From an uncultured Verrucomicrobiota bacterium (GTDB taxonomy: Bacteria > Verrucomicrobiota > Kiritimatiellia > CAIVKH01), in contig CALBHI010000518.1 of NCBI GenBank assembly GCA_937894535.1, forward strand, positions 1 to 20,853: a stretch of DNA of 20,853 nucleotides. Direction: 5' to 3'. The notes under the pieces were generated by a model. It was not told the origin of the DNA and did not search any database. It saw only the letters and a program-made list of their open reading frames with translations. The translations under genes and the position numbers were made by a program. Positions 7,948-18,162 of the stretch are shown piece after piece (the first letter of the stretch is position 1; every line of letters begins with the position of its first letter).

Positions 7948-10211
7948 GCTTGCTTGATCGCTGCCTCCACGTCGGCAATGCGTCCCATGCGCAGCAACCG
8001 GTCCACCAACGCCTCGCAGGTGCCGACCTGGAGCGACGACAAGGTGCGGTGCACGGAAGGGATCGCACGCGATTCGACGCTGTACTGCCGGATGCCGATA
8101 CCGAGCAGGAACGGAATCATCTTCGCATCCGCGGCCATCTCCCCGCAAAACGAAAGCGGGGTGCCGGCGTGGCGCGCCGCGTCGGCCACGCGCTTGAGCG
8201 CGCGCAGCACCGCCGGATGGTGCGAAACATAGAGGTCGGAGATATGCTGGTTCGTGCGGTCCACCGCCAGCATGTACTGCACGAGGTCGTTGCCGCCGAT
8301 GGAGAGGAAGTCCGCCTCGACCGCGAGTTCTTCCGCGACCTCCACCGCCGCGGGCAACTCGATCATCGCCCCGAGCCGCGGCGCGGGATTGTGCTCGATC
8401 CCCTCCGCAGCCAGCTTGGCGATGCACGCCCCGACCATCTCGCGGGCCTGCAGGAAATCATCCACCGACGAGATCATCGGAAACATGATCTTCAAATCGG
8501 AACCGACGCCGGCGCGCAGCAGCGCCCGCAACTGATGGTTGAACACATCCTTGTAGCGGAACGAGAAGCGGATCGCCCGCAGGCCGAGGAACGGGTTGCT
8601 TTCGGTCACGTTCGGGAAATAGGACAACATCTTGTCGCCGCCGACATCGAGGGTGCGGAACACCACGTCGCGGCCGGCCATCTCGTCGAGGATGATCTTG
8701 TAGATGCGGTACTGTTCCTCCTCGGAGGGGAAACTGTTGCGCACGATGAACGGGAATTCGCTGCGGTAGAGGCCGACGCCCTCCGCCTTGAGCTTGCGCG
8801 CGTTGGCGAGCTCGCTGAGCATGTTGATGTTGGCGAGAATGCGGACGCGCACGCGGTCGGCGGTCCACGTCTCCTCCTGCATGTTCGCGGCGTATTCCTC
8901 GGCCTCGCGGCGGCTGGCATCGAGGTCGGCGAAACTGCGGCGCACCGTCTCGTCCGGATCGATGTAGACATTGCCCTGGTCGCCATCGATCAGCAGCGTA
9001 TGGTCGGCGGCGGCCTGGAACAGGCGCGGCTCCTCGACCACGACCATCGGCAGGTTCAGCGAACGCGCGAGGATGGCGATGTGCGAGGTGACCGCACCGC
9101 CGACCTGGACGATGCCCTCGGCGTTCTGGGCCGACAACTTCAACACGTCCGACGGAAGCAGCTCGCCGGCGATGACTATGTGGCCAGCATAGTCGGCGTG
9201 GGTTTCCTGATCGGCACGCAGGTTCTGGAGCAGGCGGCGGCCGAGATCCTTCAGGTCCTGCACCTTCTCGCGCAGGCGGGGATTCTGGCTGGCCGAGAAC
9301 AGGTTGATGTACTGGTTGACCACCTTGTAGATGGCCTGCGGCGGGGCTTCGCCCTGGCGAATCTGCTCCTCCATCGCGCCGGAGAACTTCGGATCCTTCA
9401 CGATCAGCAGGTGGGCGCTGAAGATCATCGAGGCGACGTCGGCGAGCCGTTCTTCCATGCTGGTCTGCAGGGCTTCGAGCTGCAACTCGGTGTCGCGGAG
9501 CGCGCGCTGGAAATCGGCCAAGGTGCACGCAGCGCCCGGCGCGGCGTCATCGACCACAAACCGGTCCATCGCCCCGCCGAAGATGGTCGGGCGGCCGGTG
9601 GCATGGCCGCGGGCAGCCGGTTTGCCGCGGATGAACTTGACGTCCTTAAGCGGTTCGTCGGCTTTGGGTGCGGATGGTTTTTCGCTGCTGATCTTGTGCA
9701 GGGCCATCAACAGCTTCGCGTTTTCAATGGTGGTTGCGAGCTGCGCCGCGATCGCCTGCAAGGCCTTGGTGTCATTCTCGTCGAAATAGTCGGCCACCGG
9801 GTCCTGCAGCACCAGCACGCCGATGCGTACGAGGCCGCGCAGGATCGGCACGGCGAGAAACGCCTGGTATTTCTCCTCGCTGATGCCGGGGATGAACTTG
9901 TAGTTGGGGTTCTTCGATCCGTTGCCTTCGCGGATCGGGCGCAACTCCTTCAGCGCGGTGCCGGTCAGGCCCTCGCCCAGCCGGAGGCGTACCTGGCGGG
10001 CCTTGAGGTCAAGGCCCTGCGTCGCGGTCAGCACCAGCTCCTGCGTTTCGTCCTCGTACAGGTACACCGAGCAGACGGCGGCGCGCATGTGGTAGGCGAC
10101 GATGTTGACCACGGTCTGGAGGAAGTCCCCCAGGCTCTGGCTCTTCTCGAACAGCCCGGCCAGTTCGCCGATGCTGCAGATCAGGTCAACATTGTCCTTG
10201 CGCGTGTTCAT
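7944..10211 (-). CDS. ptsP: Phosphoenolpyruvate-protein phosphotransferase with GAF domain (PTS Enzyme I, PtsP/EI-Ntr type)
   Basis: This cytoplasmic protein of 755 residues autophosphorylates on histidine from phosphoenolpyruvate and passes phosphate to an HPr/NPr carrier. The N-terminal ~165 residues are a GAF domain (CSVYLYEDETQELVL, GEGLTGTA, FLAVPILR). They are followed by the Enzyme I carrier-binding domain, the swivel domain with active H377 in GGAVTSHIAILARS, and the PEP-binding TIM barrel (FRTLDVGGDKM, MFPMIS, FLSIGGNDLVQYMLAVDR, C689 in FCGEMAAD). The GAF fusion and length fit PtsP of the nitrogen-related PTS rather than the sugar PTS. One detail is odd: the usual IGTNDL is IGGNDL. 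The start ATG at 10211 begins directly at the GAF domain. It lies 93 bases downstream of sixA. No HPr, EIIA or HPr kinase gene is in the window. Confidence 0.93.
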   Translation of the reverse strand: MNTRKDNVDLICSIGELAGLFEKSQSLGDFLQTVVNIVAYHMRAAVCSVYLYEDETQELVLTATQGLDLKARQVRLRLGEGLTGTALKELRPIREGNGSKNPNYKFIPGISEEKYQAFLAVPILRGLVRIGVLVLQDPVADYFDENDTKALQAIAAQLATTIENAKLLMALHKISSEKPSAPKADEPLKDVKFIRGKPAARGHATGRPTIFGGAMDRFVVDDAAPGAACTLADFQRALRDTELQLEALQTSMEERLADVASMIFSAHLLIVKDPKFSGAMEEQIRQGEAPPQAIYKVVNQYINLFSASQNPRLREKVQDLKDLGRRLLQNLRADQETHADYAGHIVIAGELLPSDVLKLSAQNAEGIVQVGGAVTSHIAILARSLNLPMVVVEEPRLFQAAADHTLLIDGDQGNVYIDPDETVRRSFADLDASRREAEEYAANMQEETWTADRVRVRILANINMLSELANARKLKAEGVGLYRSEFPFIVRNSFPSEEEQYRIYKIILDEMAGRDVVFRTLDVGGDKMLSYFPNVTESNPFLGLRAIRFSFRYKDVFNHQLRALLRAGVGSDLKIMFPMISSVDDFLQAREMVGACIAKLAAEGIEHNPAPRLGAMIELPAAVEVAEELAVEADFLSIGGNDLVQYMLAVDRTNQHISDLYVSHHPAVLRALKRVADAARHAGTPLSFCGEMAADAKMIPFLLGIGIRQYSVESRAIPSVHRTLSSLQVGTCEALVDRLLRMGRIADVEAAIKQA

Positions 10212-10232
10212 GCCGTGTTGTCGTCCGGTGGC

Positions 10233-10261
10233 ACTGTAGTCGGTGAACCGGCAAACTGCAA
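10233..10261 (-). promoter_or_regulatory. Weak candidate sigma-70-like promoter before ptsP
   Basis: In the 93-base sixA-ptsP gap the minus strand reads TTGCAG (10256-10261), 17 bases, then TACAGT (10233-10238). This matches 3/6 and 4/6 consensus bases, and a start site near 10226 would be upstream of the ATG at 10211. Chance matches of this quality are common, so this is only a candidate for extra internal transcription of ptsP. Confidence 0.22.
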
Positions 10262-10304
10262 TGGTCGATGCGGCGCGACCGGCGCGGGGAACCGGGCCGT
10301 GTCG

Positions 10305-10804
10305 TCACGGCGCGGCGAGCAGGTCGGGCGGGAGCAAGCCGCGCAGGCGGAAGGTGTGGCGGGCATTCAGCTCGAGTTCAACCAGTCCGGCTTTTTCGAG
10401 TTTCAAGTCGAGGTCCGGCACCTCGAGCAGGCGCGCGGCGGCGCGGGAAAAATCCGGCTCGTGGCCGACCAGTACGATGTGCCGGGCCCCGACCAGCGCG
10501 GCGAGGGCGAGGGCGCGGATCGCCCGCGGGCGGGCTCCGGGATTCAATGCGGGATCGACGGTGTAGCCGGGCCGGCGGAAGGCGCGGATGAACAGGTTGG
10601 CGGTTTGGCGGGCCCGCACCGCTTCGGAGGAAAAAACCCGGTCCGGGGCGGGGCATACCGCGGCGAGGCGGGCGAACACGCGCCGGGCGATCCGCCGCCC
10701 TTCCGGGGTCAGCGGCCGGGCGAGGTCGTCGCCGTCAAACCGGTCCGCCTCCACCGCCACGGCATGGCGCAGCAGCCAGAGGATGGGGCGTGGGTGGGGC
10801 TTGG

Positions 10805-10808
<4 letters not shown>
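10305..10808 (-). CDS. sixA: Phosphohistidine phosphatase SixA
   Basis: This 167-residue, single-domain member of the histidine phosphatase superfamily has the size typical of SixA. The catalytic motif LLRHAVA has H15, SSEAVRARQTA (60-70) carries the conserved Arg, and VGHEPDF contains the second histidine, H116. RHA instead of RHG is common in SixA relatives. SixA removes phosphate from protein histidines: the ArcB HPt domain was the first substrate described in E. coli, and later work there tied it to the nitrogen PTS. The gene starts at ATG 10808, overlapping the stop of the hybrid kinase by ATGA, so the two are probably made together. The gene for PTS Enzyme I follows 93 bases downstream. 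An upstream extension to 10898 would run into the kinase gene and is not supported. Confidence 0.88.
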
Positions 10809-13840
<3,032 letters not shown>

Positions 13841-13842
13841 GC

Positions 13843-14853
13843 CTATTCAACCACCAGCAAGGCCGTCCACCCGAGCGCGGGCACCGGCTCAACCAGGACC
13901 AGCCGATTCCCGCCCGGTCCGGACAGGCGGGCCGACCGCACCCCCTCGGCACCGAACACCGCCGCGGCCAGTTGACGCACGTCCGGGCTGGGCGACTGGA
14001 GCATGTTGTAATCCTCGCTGCGGTACCGGTCGCTGCGCACGGTGTTGATATACCGGTGATCGGTCAGCGGGGGCATGCGCAGGTGTTCGATGGCGGTCTC
14101 GGTGGCCGCGACAATCGTGCCTTTCCGGTCAACCAGCACCCAACCCCGGTGCTCCGGCTGGAGAAAGTTTTCGACGATGCCGTCCACCGTCACATCCAGA
14201 CCCACCACGCCCATCAGGGTGTTGCTGACATAGACGGGCGCGATGCAGGAAACCATCCAGCCGCGGCCGGCCGGATCCACGTACGGTTCATCCACCCAGA
14301 CGACCTTGCGCTCCGGATTGTGGGACGCATCGGCGAGGTAGTAGAAATTGAACTCGGGAATGTTCATGCGCGGCTCGTATTGCGACAGCACATCGAACGG
14401 CGGATAGATCCGGTTGAGCGAATAGCGGTCGTTGTAATAGGCCTGCACGACGGCGGGGCTTTCCTTCAGCATCGCCCGCAGTTCGTCATCGATGCCCTCG
14501 GTGGCCCAGGCGATGCGTCGGATCGTGTCATCGACCGGGACTACGCCGGAAACCCACAGGGCCGGTCCGCCGTCATCGACCGCCTTGTAGTACACGCCGC
14601 CCGCCGCCTCGCGGTACTGGTTGGTATCAACCCCGGCGATGATCGCATCCGCACGGAGGTAGGTCTGCGCCGTGGATTCGGCCAGCCGGCGGGTGCGCGA
14701 CTCGATGCGTCGCGCACTGCCGTCGATCTTGCGCGCGAGTTCGCTGATGGCCGACCGGTCCACCCGCGACTCCTCCTGCGGCTTGCCGCATCCCCACGCC
14801 ATCGCCACCAGTGCCGCCGCCACCACACATCCACAACCTGTTCGCCTGTTCAT
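13843..14853 (-). CDS. Putative periplasmic dCache-domain lipoprotein
   Basis: This 336-residue protein has an N-terminus (NRRTGCGC then a hydrophobic run ending AMAWGCGK) that looks like a lipoprotein signal. C22 would be the lipidated cysteine, although A at -3 is less usual than L. The rest resembles a double Cache ligand-binding domain. An N-terminal helix (about 30-60) is followed by GGVYYKAV, LWVSGVVPVDD, NDRYSLNRIYPPFDVL, NFYYLADASHNPERK and GWMVSCIAPVY, then the membrane-distal-to-proximal link LMGVVGLDVTVDGIVENFL and VLVDRKGTIVA. Such domains are normally the outer part of receptors; here no membrane helix or output domain follows. The gene is coupled to the upstream CHASE4-PAS gene (ATGA overlap) and ends two bases before the hybrid kinase gene. 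It is probably a sensory subunit that binds a small molecule, of unknown identity. Confidence 0.76.
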   Translation of the reverse strand: MNRRTGCGCVVAAALVAMAWGCGKPQEESRVDRSAISELARKIDGSARRIESRTRRLAESTAQTYLRADAIIAGVDTNQYREAAGGVYYKAVDDGGPALWVSGVVPVDDTIRRIAWATEGIDDELRAMLKESPAVVQAYYNDRYSLNRIYPPFDVLSQYEPRMNIPEFNFYYLADASHNPERKVVWVDEPYVDPAGRGWMVSCIAPVYVSNTLMGVVGLDVTVDGIVENFLQPEHRGWVLVDRKGTIVAATETAIEHLRMPPLTDHRYINTVRSDRYRSEDYNMLQSPSPDVRQLAAAVFGAEGVRSARLSGPGGNRLVLVEPVPALGWTALLVVE

Positions 14854-16283
14854 GTCCGAGGTTCCTCCTGTTCCCGGTAACGGATGGTCCGGCCCAGCTC
14901 GCGCAACAACCCGTTGACCTCGCGCTTCAGCTCGAGGATTCGTTCCTCGCGCCCGAGCATCGACCGGTTGAACCGCGACAGGTCCTGGATCGACTGGTTG
15001 ACCTTCTCCTCCGCGGCCTTCTGTTCGGTGATATCGACAAAACACACCAGCAGGCAGGGGCGTTCACGCAAGCGGATCGGAACCACCGTCTTGAGCACAG
15101 GGACCGATGTTCCATTGCTCCGCGCCACCACACCCTCGGAACGGTCGTCCTGCCCCGGGCCGCGGGGTTCACCGGCCTCTCCGCCATGCAGGATGGCGTG
15201 GCTGATCCGGCCGACCACCTCTTCGCGCCGGGCATGGATCAACCGTAGGGCCGCGGGATTGACATCGAGGATCGTTTGCCGGGAGGCATCCACGATCAGG
15301 ATCCCCACCGGAACCGAATCCATGATCGTCTTGAGGTACTGTTCCGTCTCGCGCAGTGTGGCGGTCCGCTCCTCCAGCTGCCGCGCGATCTCCGCCTGCC
15401 GGGACCTGCGCTGGCTGCGTACCATCACCGCCAGGCCGATCGCGAGGAACAGCACACCCTGCGCCACCATGGCGATGACCCCCTGGTTGAGGGCGCGTCG
15501 CCCGACCGCGGAAATCTCCCGCGGCGTATCCATCAACAGGGCCGCCCCCGCCTCGCCGTAGAGATCGGTCAACAGGATCCACGACTCGACCACGCCGGAC
15601 GACCTCAACCGCTGGACAAAGCGTTCGGCCGAAGCCGCCGGGGGGGCCGCCGACGGTTCGTGCAAGGACACGCGCATGCTGACCAGCCCGGACAGCGCCT
15701 CCAGGTGGTCGGCATCCAACGCGCGGCCCATCACCACCACGCCCCGGGGCTCGCCGGAGCCATCGGATCGCACAACCGGCCGCGCGGAGATGCGGTAGAT
15801 CCGGCCATCCAGCCGGTAGTAGCCGCGGACATCCCGGGCAAGCAGCGGCTGGAGCAGCGGATGGCCTTCGCCGAGCCGTTCGCGTTCATCCCGGTTCACC
15901 ACCAGATCGCGGCGCTCCCCTTGTTCCGGATCATGGATGCTGCGGTAGATGATTCCGCCCGCGCCATCGAGGATCCACATCAGGTCAAACAGGTCCCGCG
16001 CATAGGCATCGGCCGGTATGCTTCTGGCCACGAACCCGGGATCCGGCGATTCGATGAACGCCACCGTATCGTCCCAGATCGCGTAATCGCCGCATACCGC
16101 TTCAAGATCCGCCAGCTCGCGGTCGAGCGCCAGACGCAACCGCTGGACGGCGTCCTCGATGAACAGGTTCTGCAAGCGCTGGAACTGGGGGTAGATGATC
16201 CAGCGCTGGATGAGCAGGGAGAGGCCGAGAAACAGCGCGAACAACACTGTCGCGAGACCGATCCATTTGATCGTGCGGTTCAT
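14850..16283 (-). CDS. CHASE4-PAS membrane sensor protein without a kinase domain
   Basis: This 477-residue protein has a membrane helix at about 7-27 and an extracytoplasmic CHASE4-like domain with the diagnostic CGDYAIWDDTVAF (64-76). A second helix at about 268-288 is followed by a short coiled coil and a PAS domain (about 315-425) with MDSVPVGILIVDA and LVCFVDITEQK. The C-terminal coiled coil LSRFNRSMLGREERILELKR (435-454 region) is the linker that in multi-sensor kinases normally leads into the HisKA domain. The protein stops there, with no HisKA, GGDEF or methyl-accepting domain. It may act as a detached sensor for the hybrid kinase two genes downstream, or be a decayed receptor. ATG 16283 is preceded by GGGAGGAAG. 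It is the first gene of a long leftward run and divergent from the STAS gene. Confidence 0.85.
   Translation of the reverse strand: MNRTIKWIGLATVLFALFLGLSLLIQRWIIYPQFQRLQNLFIEDAVQRLRLALDRELADLEAVCGDYAIWDDTVAFIESPDPGFVARSIPADAYARDLFDLMWILDGAGGIIYRSIHDPEQGERRDLVVNRDERERLGEGHPLLQPLLARDVRGYYRLDGRIYRISARPVVRSDGSGEPRGVVVMGRALDADHLEALSGLVSMRVSLHEPSAAPPAASAERFVQRLRSSGVVESWILLTDLYGEAGAALLMDTPREISAVGRRALNQGVIAMVAQGVLFLAIGLAVMVRSQRRSRQAEIARQLEERTATLRETEQYLKTIMDSVPVGILIVDASRQTILDVNPAALRLIHARREEVVGRISHAILHGGEAGEPRGPGQDDRSEGVVARSNGTSVPVLKTVVPIRLRERPCLLVCFVDITEQKAAEEKVNQSIQDLSRFNRSMLGREERILELKREVNGLLRELGRTIRYREQEEPRT
14864..14869 (-). promoter_or_regulatory. Ribosome binding site of the dCache lipoprotein gene
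   Basis: AGGAGG on the minus strand lies 10 bases upstream of the ATG at 14853. It supports that start over an upstream in-frame extension to 15045, which would lie wholly within the coding region of the preceding gene. Confidence 0.6.
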
Positions 16284-16379
16284 CGGGTTAGCTTCCTCCC
16301 ATGGTAGCCGGACACAGGACGGTTGTCACGCGAACGGCGCTGGATTCGGCGGCTGGCCCGTGGTAGCATCCTGACCAGC

Positions 16380-16396
16380 CCGCCACCCGGTGGCGG
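16380..16396. repeat. 17-base inverted repeat upstream of the STAS gene
   Basis: CCGCCAC, three bases, GTGGCGG: a perfect seven-base inverted repeat. It ends eight bases before the STAS ribosome binding site and 19 bases before its ATG. It could be an operator for a dimeric regulator or an mRNA hairpin controlling STAS translation. In GC-rich DNA such short palindromes can also occur by chance. Confidence 0.45.
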
Positions 16397-16403
16397 CGAC
16401 AAT

Positions 16404-16409
16404 GGAGGG
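16404..16409 (+). promoter_or_regulatory. Ribosome binding site of the STAS gene
   Basis: GGAGGG ends six bases before the ATG at 16416. This decides the start of the STAS protein, since an earlier in-frame start at 16323 would add about 30 residues unlike the STAS fold. Confidence 0.7.
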
Positions 16410-16415
16410 TCCGGC

Positions 16416-16748
16416 ATGAAACTCGAGGCGAGCTGGCGGAACGACAACCTGGTCATCACCCTGACCGGTTCACTGAGCATGGATAATTCCGGACAGTTGG
16501 TGGCACAGCTGCACAGCCTGATCGCGCCACCCTGCCGCCGGTGCATCCTCGACCTGGCCGCGCTGGAATCGATCGACAGTTCCGGCATCGGCGCCCTGGC
16601 CACCAGCCTTGATGCCGCCCGCGAGCGGCAGGCCACGCTGGTCTTGTGCGCCGTCCCGGCCCGCATCCGCCAGAACATCGAGATCGCCCGGGCCGACCGC
16701 TTCCTCGCGATGTTTCCCGATGTGGACGCCGCAGTGAACGCGCCCTGA
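16416..16748 (+). CDS. Stand-alone STAS domain protein (anti-sigma factor antagonist type)
   Basis: This 110-residue protein is made only of a STAS domain: LVITLTGSLSMDNSG (12-26), CRRCILDLAALESIDSSGIG (40-59) and VLCAVPARIRQNIEIA. In SpoIIAA/RsbV-type proteins the DSSG serine is phosphorylated by a HATPase anti-sigma kinase and released by a PP2C phosphatase. S55 and S56 are present here, so the switch serine is intact. No RsbW-like kinase or PP2C gene is in the window. It is the only complete rightward gene, divergent from the CHASE4-PAS gene. Its end faces a glycosyltransferase gene whose product also ends in a STAS domain, with only 28 bases between the two stop codons. It may act in partner switching that controls sigma factors, second-messenger enzymes or polysaccharide output; the target is unknown. 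Confidence 0.88.
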   Translation: MKLEASWRNDNLVITLTGSLSMDNSGQLVAQLHSLIAPPCRRCILDLAALESIDSSGIGALATSLDAARERQATLVLCAVPARIRQNIEIARADRFLAMFPDVDAAVNAP

Positions 16749-16776
16749 CCGCACCGGCCGCTGGACCATCCGTGGT

Positions 16777-18162
16777 TCACCGCCCCGGCTCCTTGATCCC
16801 GGTCAGCCGGTCCGCGACCCGCGCGAGTTGAAGGCTCCGCAAGGCCGCACCCCGGAAACCGTCCGCCTGGTAGATGGCACCGGTCTCCTGGCAGCGCACC
16901 GCGACCGTGACCAGCCAGCCAATCCCGGCGCTGTCGATGAACTCGACCGACGACGCCTCGATGCGCACCGCGGTGATCTCCGGCGTCCACGCCGCCGCCA
17001 CCCGGTCGCGCCACGCCGCCAACCCGTCACCGGTCAACTCCATCGGCAACGCCAGATGCAAGACCCGGCCGGTCGTCTCAATCAAACCTCCGCGTCCGGA
17101 CTCGACCAGCGCCGCCATGCGCCGCTCCGCCGCCGGTCGATCCGCGCAATGCTCGAGATAGTCGACGAGGGCGAACTCCGCGAGCAAACGCCGCACGCGC
17201 TCCGTGCCACCGTAGAGCAACAACCGGCCACCCCGCCGGCGCAGCCGCCGCGCCGCCTCGACCAACCGGCCCAGCTCGTCGCTGGACAGCCAGGCGCGAT
17301 CGCCCAGCGACGCCATGATGTACGGTTCGCCCCGGTCGATCGCCTCCGCGAGCGCCTCCCACGACCACGCCACATCCGCGGTCGATGCAACTCCCGGCGC
17401 GGATCGCCGCACCCGGTTCCACCGCCACCAGGCCCCGGCGAGGAATCCGATGTTCGACGCGTAGCGCTTGAACAAGCGTCGCGGATTCGTTCCCATACGC
17501 CACAACCACTCGAGGCTCAACCGTTGCACCCACACCGGTGCCCTCGTCTGCGCCCCGGCCAGGAAATCCAACGTGCCCCCCACCCCCATGGCCAACGGCA
17601 CGGACCAGTGCCTCGCATGCAACTGGATGAATTTTTCCTGCTTGGGCGCACCGAATGCGACAAGCAACAGGTGCGGTCGGGTTTCGCGCAACCGGGCGAG
17701 GATGGCCTCGTGATCCATGTCCAGCAATCCGGCCAGCGGCGGCGAGTAACAACCGGCGATAACCAGTCCGGGATTGCGCTCGACCAGCACTTTTGCCGCC
17801 CGCTCGGCCACCCCCGGCGCACCGCCGAGCAGAAAGACCCGGAACCCCTCGCGCGCGCACGCCGCGGCGAGCAGCGGCGTGAGGTCGCTGCCGGTGACCC
17901 GTTCGCGCAATGCCGTGCCCTGCCGGCGCGAGGCCTGCACCACCGGTTGGCCGTCGGCAATGACCAGATCCGCTTCGAGCAGGATGCGCTGCAACTCCGG
18001 ATCCTGCCGGGCCTGCATCAGAAAATCGACGTTCGCGGTGGCGATGAACCGAGGCGACCCTGCGCGCATCGTGTTGATGCACCACGCGACCGCCTCGTCG
18101 AAGGTGACGTCGTGGAACGGTACGCCGTACACCACCCGGGCCTCGGGTTCACGCATTACCAT
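16777..18162 (-). CDS. WecG/TagA/CpsF-family glycosyltransferase (GT26) fused to C-terminal STAS region
   Basis: This is a 461-residue protein. Residues ~8-245 form a GT26 glycosyltransferase: FIATANVDFLMQA (39-51), IADGQPVVQAS (68-78; D70 corresponds to the catalytic Asp of TagA), FLLGGAPGVAE, LVAFGAPKQEKFI and LEWLWRMGTNPRRLFKRY. The family adds a sugar such as ManNAcA or ManNAc to a lipid-linked precursor at the inner membrane. About 215 residues follow that are absent from ordinary members. They contain a degenerate STAS-like half (YIMASLGDRAWLSSDELGRL, 281-300) and a clear STAS domain (VRIEASSVEFIDSAGIGWLV, 399-418, keeping the switch serine S411). The start ATG at 18162 overlaps the flippase gene stop; ATG 18156 is an alternative. 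The STAS part may regulate or localise the enzyme. Confidence 0.88.
   Translation of the reverse strand: MVMREPEARVVYGVPFHDVTFDEAVAWCINTMRAGSPRFIATANVDFLMQARQDPELQRILLEADLVIADGQPVVQASRRQGTALRERVTGSDLTPLLAAACAREGFRVFLLGGAPGVAERAAKVLVERNPGLVIAGCYSPPLAGLLDMDHEAILARLRETRPHLLLVAFGAPKQEKFIQLHARHWSVPLAMGVGGTLDFLAGAQTRAPVWVQRLSLEWLWRMGTNPRRLFKRYASNIGFLAGAWWRWNRVRRSAPGVASTADVAWSWEALAEAIDRGEPYIMASLGDRAWLSSDELGRLVEAARRLRRRGGRLLLYGGTERVRRLLAEFALVDYLEHCADRPAAERRMAALVESGRGGLIETTGRVLHLALPMELTGDGLAAWRDRVAAAWTPEITAVRIEASSVEFIDSAGIGWLVTVAVRCQETGAIYQADGFRGAALRSLQLARVADRLTGIKEPGR

Larger units (their letters stand above)
16284..16415. promoter_or_regulatory. 132-base divergent intergenic region between CHASE4-PAS and STAS genes
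   Basis: This is the only divergent gene pair in the window, so promoters for the long leftward sensory run and for the rightward STAS gene are expected here. I see ribosome binding sites at both ends and an inverted repeat at 16380-16396. No promoter box pair is convincing in either direction. Confidence 0.45.

Noticed and set aside
14854..15045. Upstream in-frame extension of the dCache lipoprotein gene
   Set aside because: It lies inside the CHASE4-PAS gene. The ATG at 14853 has AGGAGG upstream, an ATGA overlap and a lipoprotein-type signal directly after it.
16301..16329. GTGACA, 17 bases, TACCAT on the minus strand upstream of the CHASE4-PAS gene, a good sigma-70-like match
   Set aside because: A transcript starting about seven bases downstream, near 16294, would leave out most of the GGGAGGAAG ribosome binding site at 16292-16300, so the two calls conflict. 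I kept the ribosome binding site.
16280..17014. A 244-codon minus-strand frame spanning the STAS gene
   Set aside because: It is the complement of the real STAS gene joined to the end of the glycosyltransferase gene region in another frame, and has no domain of its own.
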